Source: Sphingomonas sp. BAUL-RG-20F-R05-02
GTDB lineage: Bacteria; Pseudomonadota; Alphaproteobacteria; Sphingomonadales; Sphingomonadaceae
NCBI RefSeq assembly: GCF_022662305.1
Contig: NZ_JAKNQH010000010.1
Span: 1 to 64,000 of the forward strand
Direction of reading: 5' to 3'
Length of the DNA: 64,000 bases
Positions 58,074 through 64,000 of this stretch are shown here, in pieces. The position numbers and the translations under genes are program-made. Below the pieces are notes generated by a model. It did not search any database, was not told the origin of the DNA, and saw only the letters and a program-made list of their open reading frames with translations. Numbering within the stretch: the stretch's first letter is position 1; each line of letters starts with the position of its first letter.

Positions 58074-61000
58074 CTACTCGGATGCTTCGAGGTCCTCCAG
58101 CACCGCCTGAACCCGGTCGAGCCGCGCATTTGCATCGTCGATCCGTTCCGCCAGCAGATAACGGTCACCCTTGCGGGTCAGCCCCGCCGCCTCCGCATCG
58201 GCCCGGAACTCCTTGCGCGGGGTGAAGGCGATCGCCGCCGGCCCGGCATCGATGCGCGCAATGCCCAGCGCCAGCGCGCTCGCCCGCGCCCCCGCGATCT
58301 TCAGCAGCGTGACGGCCTCGTCCGGCAGCGCGCCGAAACGGTCCTCCAGCTCGGCATGAAGCGCGTCGATTGCGGCAGCGCTGTCGGCACGCGCGACGCG
58401 GATGTAGAGCGTGACACGCAGCTCCGCATCCGGAACCCAATCCTCCGGCACGCGCCCGGCGATGCCGAGGTGCAGTTCGGGCGTCCAACGATCCACCACC
58501 TCGCCACGCGCAGCCCGCAGTGCTCCTTCCAGCAAGTGCTGGTACAGGTCGATCCCGATCAGCTTCATATGCCCGGCCTGCGCCTCGCCGACGAGGTCGC
58601 CCGCACCGCGCATGTCGAGATCCTGCGCGCTGATCGCGAACCCAGCGCCAAGCCGGTCGAACGCTTCCAGCGTGCGGAGCCGCTTGAGCGTGCGCGGCGC
58701 GATCTCCTTGTCGGGTTCGGTGAACAGCAGCACCTGCCCACGCCGGCTGCCGCGCCCGACCCGGCCGCGCAACTGGTGCAACTGGCTGAGGCCGAAACGG
58801 TCCGCGCGCCAGATCACCATCGTGTTGGCGCGCGGCACGTCCAGCCCCGCCTCGATGATGTTGGTGGCGAGCAGCACGTCGCCATCACCGCGCCCGAAGC
58901 GCACCATCGCCTCGTCGATCTCGGCGGCGGGGAGCTTGCCGTGCGCCTGTAGCACCTCGAGCTCCGGCACCAGCCGCGCGAGCAGGTCGGCGAGCTTGGC
59001 CATGTCCTCAATCCGCGGCACCACCACGAAGCTTTGCCCGCCGCGGCTGCGTTCGCGCAGCAGGGCGGCGCGCAGCGTCGCCTCGTCGAACGCATCGACG
59101 GCGGTGCGGATCGGCTGACGGCGTGAGGGCGGCGTGGCGATCACGGAGAGTTGCTGAATGCCGACCAGCGCCGTCTGGAGCGTGCGCGGGATCGGCGTCG
59201 CACTCATCGACAGGATGTGGACGTCGCCAAGATCGCGCAGCCGCTGCTTGTCGGCGGTGCCGAAACGCTGCTCCTCGTCGATCACCACCAGCGCGAGGTT
59301 GTGGTATGAAATCCCCTTGCCCGCCACCGCTCCGGTGCCGACCACCACCTGGATCGAACCATCCGCCAGCCCCGCCTTCACGCGTTTGCGATCGGCGGTG
59401 CTGGACAGCCGCGACAGGCCGGCGACGGTGATGCCGGTGCCCTCCAACCGTTCGGTAAACGTCTCGATATGCTGCCGCGCGAGGACCGTGGTCGGTGCGG
59501 CGATCGCGACCTGATGGCCGGCGAGCGCCGCCGTCGCCGCCGCGCGTAGCGCCACCTCGGTCTTGCCGAAGCCGACGTCGCCGACGAGCAGCCGGTCCAT
59601 CGGCGCGCCCGAAGCGAGGTCCGCACGCACTGCCTCTATCGCGCGCGCCTGATCGCGCGTTTCGCTAAAGGCGAAGCCGGCGGCGAACCGTTCGTAGGCG
59701 GCGGTGTCGGGGTCGAGCACCGGCGCGCTCCGCTCGGCGCGCGCCTTGGCGAGTTCGGTCATGCTGCGCGCGGTCTCGGCGATGGCGATGTCGATCGCGC
59801 CGCGCCGTTTCTGCCATGTCGAACCATCGAGCTTGTCGAGCGGTACCGCATCGGCATCGCCGCCGTAGCGCCACAGCCGGTCCGCTTCGGTCACAGGCAC
59901 CAGCCGCACGCCGTTGTCTGCGTAGGTCAGCGCGATCCCCTCGCCTGCGGCCGCGCCGTCGCTCTCAGGCATCTCGGCAAGGCCGGCGACGACGCCGATG
60001 CCATGATCCTCATGCACCACCACATCCCCGACGCGGATCTCGCCAAAGCCGAACGCGGAAAGATCGGCGCCAGCGGTCTGCGCGTCGTCACGCTCGGCGC
60101 GACTGCCGAGCAGATCGGCGGCGGCTACCGCAAGCACGCCGTCGCGGTGGAAACCGTGATCGACCGGCGCCTCCAGCGCGAGCAACGCGCCGGCCTCTGC
60201 GCCCTGCACCTCCTGCCAGGAGGAAACATGCACGACCTCGCCTTTCAATGCGGCGGCAACCCGCCCGCCGAGAAAGCGTAGGTCGCGTGCACTGCCGAGC
60301 AGCACGACGCGATCGCCCGCCTCGAAGGCTGCACGCGCACGTTTGGCGAAGGCCCGCAGCGGCGCCTTGCCTTCGATGAAGCGCGGCGGCGCATCGCCTC
60401 CGGCCGCGTCTTCGATCGGCACGGACCGTCGTTTCGACGCGACGGCTTGCCACGCCTTGTCCGCCACGATGGCGCGCAGCGCGCGTTTTGGGCGCCGGCG
60501 TTCACCATCGGCGGCGAGTGCCAGGAAACGCTTGCGACGATCCTCCGCCGCCGGTTCGATGGCGAGCGCGGCGTCCGGGAGATGATCGAGCAAGGTAACG
60601 CCGGCACCATCCAGATCGGGTTCGGACACGCGGCCGAGTTCGCGTGAATCGCAGTCGCCGGTGGTACGCTGGGTGGCGGGATCGAAACTGCGCAACCCGA
60701 TGATGTGCCCATCCTCGACCTCGATCCGGAGCGGTTCGACCGCATCGGCGGGATAGATGTCGAGAACATGGCCGCGCAGCGCGATCTCGCCCGGCTCATC
60801 GACACGCTCGTCGCGGTGATACCCCAGATCCGCGAGTTGATCGAACAGCGCTGCCAGATCGACTGCCTCGCCGACCGCGACGTGCGGCGGCGATGCCGCG
60901 AACGCCTCCGGCGTCGCATAGGCGCGCGCCAGCGCCTCACCGGTGGTGACGCAGGCGATCGGCGCGCGGTCCGCCTCCGTCTGCGCCAGCCGCAGCCGAC

Positions 61001-61277
61001 GCAGCGCCGCCACCCGCTGACCGACATTGGCCGGCGATGCCGCCGCCTCCTCGCCCGGCAACGCGTCGCTCGCGGGGAACAGCACCACCGTGGCCGGCGT
61101 CATCGCCGCCAGCGCATGGAACACCGCGTCGGCACGGGCATCATCGGCCGCAGCGAACAGCACGTCGCCATCGCCAAGTGCCTCCGCAAGCAGCGCAGCG
61201 ACCGAACCGACCGGCAACGCGGCGGCAGTGACGACAGGGGCGAGGACACGTGCGGTCGGATCGGCGGCTGCCGGCAT
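58074..61277 (-). CDS. mfd: Mfd-like transcription-repair coupling factor or helicase
   Basis: The product is about 1067 residues. A UvrB-like N-terminal part precedes a RID-type domain (GDVVVHEDHGIGVVAGLAEM). The SF2 translocase core has LLVGDVGFGKTEVALRAAAT (Walker A), VVIDEEQRFGTADKQRL (DEEQ box), SMSATPIPRTL and QLHQLRGRVGRGSRRG. A TRCF C-terminal domain follows. Mfd removes stalled RNA polymerase and recruits UvrA. It is about 80-100 residues shorter than most Mfd proteins, and the N-terminal region is loosely conserved. A second, divergent paralogue is therefore possible. The ATG at 61277 has GAGG upstream; a GTG lies three codons earlier. Confidence 0.88.
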   Translation of the reverse strand: MPAAADPTARVLAPVVTAAALPVGSVAALLAEALGDGDVLFAAADDARADAVFHALAAMTPATVVLFPASDALPGEEAAASPANVGQRVAALRRLRLAQTEADRAPIACVTTGEALARAYATPEAFAASPPHVAVGEAVDLAALFDQLADLGYHRDERVDEPGEIALRGHVLDIYPADAVEPLRIEVEDGHIIGLRSFDPATQRTTGDCDSRELGRVSEPDLDGAGVTLLDHLPDAALAIEPAAEDRRKRFLALAADGERRRPKRALRAIVADKAWQAVASKRRSVPIEDAAGGDAPPRFIEGKAPLRAFAKRARAAFEAGDRVVLLGSARDLRFLGGRVAAALKGEVVHVSSWQEVQGAEAGALLALEAPVDHGFHRDGVLAVAAADLLGSRAERDDAQTAGADLSAFGFGEIRVGDVVVHEDHGIGVVAGLAEMPESDGAAAGEGIALTYADNGVRLVPVTEADRLWRYGGDADAVPLDKLDGSTWQKRRGAIDIAIAETARSMTELAKARAERSAPVLDPDTAAYERFAAGFAFSETRDQARAIEAVRADLASGAPMDRLLVGDVGFGKTEVALRAAATAALAGHQVAIAAPTTVLARQHIETFTERLEGTGITVAGLSRLSSTADRKRVKAGLADGSIQVVVGTGAVAGKGISYHNLALVVIDEEQRFGTADKQRLRDLGDVHILSMSATPIPRTLQTALVGIQQLSVIATPPSRRQPIRTAVDAFDEATLRAALLRERSRGGQSFVVVPRIEDMAKLADLLARLVPELEVLQAHGKLPAAEIDEAMVRFGRGDGDVLLATNIIEAGLDVPRANTMVIWRADRFGLSQLHQLRGRVGRGSRRGQVLLFTEPDKEIAPRTLKRLRTLEAFDRLGAGFAISAQDLDMRGAGDLVGEAQAGHMKLIGIDLYQHLLEGALRAARGEVVDRWTPELHLGIAGRVPEDWVPDAELRVTLYIRVARADSAAAIDALHAELEDRFGALPDEAVTLLKIAGARASALALGIARIDAGPAAIAFTPRKEFRADAEAAGLTRKGDRYLLAERIDDANARLDRVQAVLEDLEASE

Positions 61278-61392
61278 GAAGGACACCTCAAAGTGTTGGA
61301 GTGCGTCGAACGAGTGTAACTGCCGCCCGTTCCGCGCTATACGGTTCGCCGCCGCAGGGATCGCTCGGCCACGCTGCGGGTTTCAGGACGGC

Positions 61393-63894
61393 ATGCCCGA
61401 CACCAACCTCTGGACGATCATGACTTCCGACGTTTACCGCGATGCCGCTTCCTTGCCGAAACCGCTCCGCTTCCTCGCCGGCGGTGGCGAGGCAACGCGC
61501 CTGATTCTCGGGCGGGACTGGTCGACGCACCCGCTTGGCCCTCCGGAGGGATGGCCCGACATCTTGAAAACGATGCTCAGCACCGTGCTCAACTCGCCAG
61601 AGTCGATGATTTTGGCATGGGGGCGCGAAGACCTGACGTTCTTTTTCAACGAAGCGTATTTTCCGTTGCTCGGGCCACGCCTGGACTGGGCGATGGGCGA
61701 GCGGTTCGATCGCGTTTGGGCGGACGCATGGGAACAGGCCCGGCCGATTATCGACGATGCCTTCGCGGGACGCAGCCAGCGCTTTGTCGACCTGCCGTGG
61801 AAGCTCGACACCGATCGCGGGCCCGCCGACACGTGGTTCACCTTCTCCTACTCGCGCGTCCTTGATCCGAGCGGCGAGATCGTCGGCCTGTTCGTCTTCA
61901 CCAACGAAACGACCGAGCGGGTCCTCACCGATGCGGCGCTTCGGGAAAGCGAGGAGCGCCTGCGCCTCGTCATCGAGGGGGCTAAGGATCATGTCATCCT
62001 TTCCACCGATCCCGCCGGCACCATCACCAGCTGGTCCGCCGGTGCCAGCGCCGTACTGGGCTGGCCGGCCGCGCAAGCGATTGGCCAGCCGTTCGGCCTG
62101 ATCTTCACCAAGGAAGATCGCGCCGCCGGTGCCGACGCCGCCGAACTGACCGGCGCGGACCGCACCGGCTGCGCGACCGATGAACGCTGGCATCTACGTA
62201 ATGACGGCAGCCGCGTGTTCCTGAACGGTTCGGTGCATCCGTTGCCGCCTAATGCGCAGGGGGCGCCGCGCGGCTTCATCAAAATCGCTCGCGACGAGAC
62301 CGAGCGATTCCACGCTCGCCAGCAACTGGAACAACTCAACGCCACGCTGGAGCAGCAGGTCGCCGAACGCACGGCCGATCGCAACCGGCTGTGGCAATTG
62401 TCGCTGGACGCGATGCTCGTCGCCGGGTTCGATGGAACGATCGAAGCGGTCAACCCGGCGTGGACGCGCGTGCTCGGCTGGACCGAAGCCGAACTGGTCG
62501 GGCATCCGTTCTTCGCCTTCATTCACCCGGACGATCTCGATGCCACCATCACGGCGGCGATGCGGATCAGCGAGGGGCAGGCAATCGGCCGCTTTGAAAA
62601 CCGCTACCGCCACAAGAACGGCAGCTACCGCGATCTGCTGTGGGCGGCCGGTCCTGGCGACGACCGGATCATCGCAGTCGGTCGCGACGTGACCGAGGAG
62701 AAGGCGGCGGCCAACGCGCTCGCCGCGGCGGAGAGCCAGCTTCGCCAGGCGCAGAAAATGGAGGCGGTCGGCCAACTGACCGGCGGGCTCGCGCACGATT
62801 TCAACAATCTGCTCACCGGCATGATGGGCAACCTCGAACTGCTGCAACTGCGGCTCGCGCGCGGCAAGCTCGACGATGCCGACCGCTTCATCACCGCCGC
62901 GCAGGGCGCAGGGCGGCGCGCCGCTTCGCTAACACAGCGACTGCTCGCGTTTTCGCGTCGGCAGACGCTCGACCCGACACCGACCGACGTGAACCGACTG
63001 ATCCGGGGCATGGAGGATTTGCTCCACCGCAGCGTCGGCCCCGCCAACAATATCGAGGTGATCGCCGAAGACGGGTTATGGAACGCCATGATCGATGCGA
63101 CCCAGCTCGAAAGCGCGATCCTCAACCTGTGCATCAACGCGCGCGATGCGATGCCGGATGGCGGCCACCTCACCATCGCGACCGCCAACGTCCACCTCGA
63201 CGAGGACGCGGCGCGCGACAGCGATCTGCCGCCCGGGCCTTATGTCACCATCAGCGTTTCGGACACCGGCACCGGCATGTCGCCCGAGACGATCGAGCGC
63301 GCGTTCGAGCCGTTCTATACCACCAAGCCGATCGGACAGGGCACCGGCCTTGGCCTGTCGATGGTCTACGGCTTTGCGCGGCAGTCCAATGGACAGGTGC
63401 GGATCGCCTCCGAACTCGGCCGCGGCACCACCATTGAGATCGTGCTGCCGCGGTATGCCGGCGACGTGTTGCTGCCGAAGGACGAAGCGGCGATCGCCGC
63501 AGCGGCGGCGGCGGCGGGCGAAACGATCCTCGTCGTGGATGACGAAACCTCGATCCGCCACCTCGTCGACGAAGTGCTGGACGAGATCGGCTATACCGTC
63601 ATCGGCGCGGCGGATGGGGCGTCCGGCCTCAAGGTGCTGCAATCCGATGCCCGCATCGCGCTCCTCATCACCGATGTCGGCCTGCCCAACGGCATGAACG
63701 GCCGGCAGGTCGCAGATGCGGCGCGCGCGCTGCGGCCGGGGCTGCGGGTGCTGTTCATCACCGGCTATGCCGAGAATGCGGCGGTTGGCGGCGGCCATCT
63801 CGAACCCGGCATGGCGCTGCTTACCAAGCCGTTCACGATGCAGGCGCTCACCGCCAAGGTCGCGGAGATGATGCGCTGGAACGAAGGCACGTGA
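61393..63894 (+). CDS. Hybrid PAS histidine kinase with C-terminal receiver
   Basis: The product is about 833 residues. The first sensory domain (about 25-165) starts after RDWSTHPLGPPEGWP. Two PAS domains follow: IEGAKDHVILSTDPAGTITSW and WQLSLDAMLVAGFDGTIEAV. A coiled linker (LEQLNATLEQQVAERTADRN) lies between them. The HisKA block is VGQLTGGLAHDFNNLLTGM. The ATPase has NLCINARDAMPDGG and GTGLGLSMVYGF. The receiver has VVDDETSIRHL and LLITDVGLPNG with the phosphoacceptor Asp. It has no membrane helix, so it is a cytoplasmic sensor. The ATG at 61393 has AGGA upstream. Its stop overlaps the exonuclease start (GTGA). Confidence 0.9.
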   Translation: MPDTNLWTIMTSDVYRDAASLPKPLRFLAGGGEATRLILGRDWSTHPLGPPEGWPDILKTMLSTVLNSPESMILAWGREDLTFFFNEAYFPLLGPRLDWAMGERFDRVWADAWEQARPIIDDAFAGRSQRFVDLPWKLDTDRGPADTWFTFSYSRVLDPSGEIVGLFVFTNETTERVLTDAALRESEERLRLVIEGAKDHVILSTDPAGTITSWSAGASAVLGWPAAQAIGQPFGLIFTKEDRAAGADAAELTGADRTGCATDERWHLRNDGSRVFLNGSVHPLPPNAQGAPRGFIKIARDETERFHARQQLEQLNATLEQQVAERTADRNRLWQLSLDAMLVAGFDGTIEAVNPAWTRVLGWTEAELVGHPFFAFIHPDDLDATITAAMRISEGQAIGRFENRYRHKNGSYRDLLWAAGPGDDRIIAVGRDVTEEKAAANALAAAESQLRQAQKMEAVGQLTGGLAHDFNNLLTGMMGNLELLQLRLARGKLDDADRFITAAQGAGRRAASLTQRLLAFSRRQTLDPTPTDVNRLIRGMEDLLHRSVGPANNIEVIAEDGLWNAMIDATQLESAILNLCINARDAMPDGGHLTIATANVHLDEDAARDSDLPPGPYVTISVSDTGTGMSPETIERAFEPFYTTKPIGQGTGLGLSMVYGFARQSNGQVRIASELGRGTTIEIVLPRYAGDVLLPKDEAAIAAAAAAAGETILVVDDETSIRHLVDEVLDEIGYTVIGAADGASGLKVLQSDARIALLITDVGLPNGMNGRQVADAARALRPGLRVLFITGYAENAAVGGGHLEPGMALLTKPFTMQALTAKVAEMMRWNEGT

Positions 63895-64000
63895 AGATCG
63901 CCACCTACAACGTCAACGGCATCAACGGTCGCTTGCCGGTGCTGCTGCGCTGGCTGGCGGAAGAAGCACCCGACATCGTCTGCCTGCAGGAAGTGAAGGC
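63891..64000 (+). CDS. xthA: Exodeoxyribonuclease III, start only
   Basis: The frame begins with GTG at 63891 and reads KIATYNVNGINGRLPVLLRW and then LAEEAPDIVCLQEVK before the window ends. YNVNGI and LQEVK are the first metal-binding blocks (Asn and Glu) of the exonuclease III/AP endonuclease family. The enzyme acts on abasic sites in base excision repair. The GTGA overlap with the hybrid kinase stop implies coupling. About 36 residues are visible. Confidence 0.92.
   Translation, partial: MKIATYNVNGINGRLPVLLRWLAEEAPDIVCLQEVK

Noticed and set aside
1..64000. Search for insertion sequences, integrases, attachment sites, phage genes, toxin-antitoxin pairs and riboswitches
   Set aside because: No transposase, integrase, phage structural gene, terminal repeat or riboswitch-like fold was recognised anywhere in the window.

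Overview
The window looks like a chromosomal segment of a GC-rich alphaproteobacterium, most likely Sphingomonas or a close relative. The reasons are the overall base composition, an EpsD-to-EpsI exosortase locus, exosortase-A-type ligase and glycosyltransferase genes, an HWE-type LOV histidine kinase, GlsB and YflT-like stress genes, and very frequent ATGA, GTGA or TGATG gene overlaps. This assignment is inferred from gene content and is not proven. I saw no insertion sequence, integrase, CRISPR array or rRNA. There is one tRNA (Glu, CTC).

Region 1 (1-14340, minus strand) is an exopolysaccharide locus. In transcription order it holds a PEP-CTERM-like secreted protein followed by a strong terminator, epsD (PPIase lipoprotein), epsE (Wza-like exporter), epsF (Wzz-like), epsG (BY-kinase-like ATPase), an exosortase, epsI, a GT4 glycosyltransferase, a GH16 hydrolase, a GT4, a GT2, another GT4, an EpsL-like outer-membrane barrel and the start of ugd. 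The genes would together make, export and trim a secreted polysaccharide and sort one surface protein. A Wzy/WaaL-like membrane protein (14914-16269) lies behind it.

Region 2 (16595-26663) holds an MscS channel and topoisomerase IB pair, a PfpI-type protein, a second exosortase-associated unit (O-glycosylation ligase, tiny membrane protein, Daro_2409-type glycosyltransferase), a two-helix membrane protein with an internal repeat, cysS, a class II DAHP synthase carrying an in-frame N-terminal helix-turn-helix segment, and tRNA-Glu.

Region 3 (26979-33616) is a plant-polysaccharide degradation locus: GH5 and GH26 mannanase-type enzymes, a decayed GH3 fragment, a CE2 acetyl esterase and a GH9 endoglucanase. 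Region 4 (33660-37169) has a type III polyketide synthase, an ICMT-like methyltransferase and a divergent DHA2 efflux pump. Region 5 (37346-47916) has a giant autotransporter, then an aldose epimerase, an SDR and a GH130 phosphorylase, which probably continue mannoside catabolism, and a DedA protein.

Region 6 (48065-64000) is sensing, stress and repair: a PAS-LuxR regulator, GlsB, YflT-like and PepSY-like proteins, a sorbosone-dehydrogenase-like lipoprotein, DUF2231, a CPA1 antiporter, a coupled DUF2252-deaminase-HhH trio, a LOV-HWE kinase with a single-domain response regulator, an Mfd-like helicase, a hybrid PAS kinase and the start of exonuclease III.

The most unusual signal is the HTH-DAHP synthase fusion. 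It is preceded by two opposed copies of an ATTAC-N9-GTAAA element whose centres are 32 bp apart, which suggests an enzyme gene that carries its own repressor.
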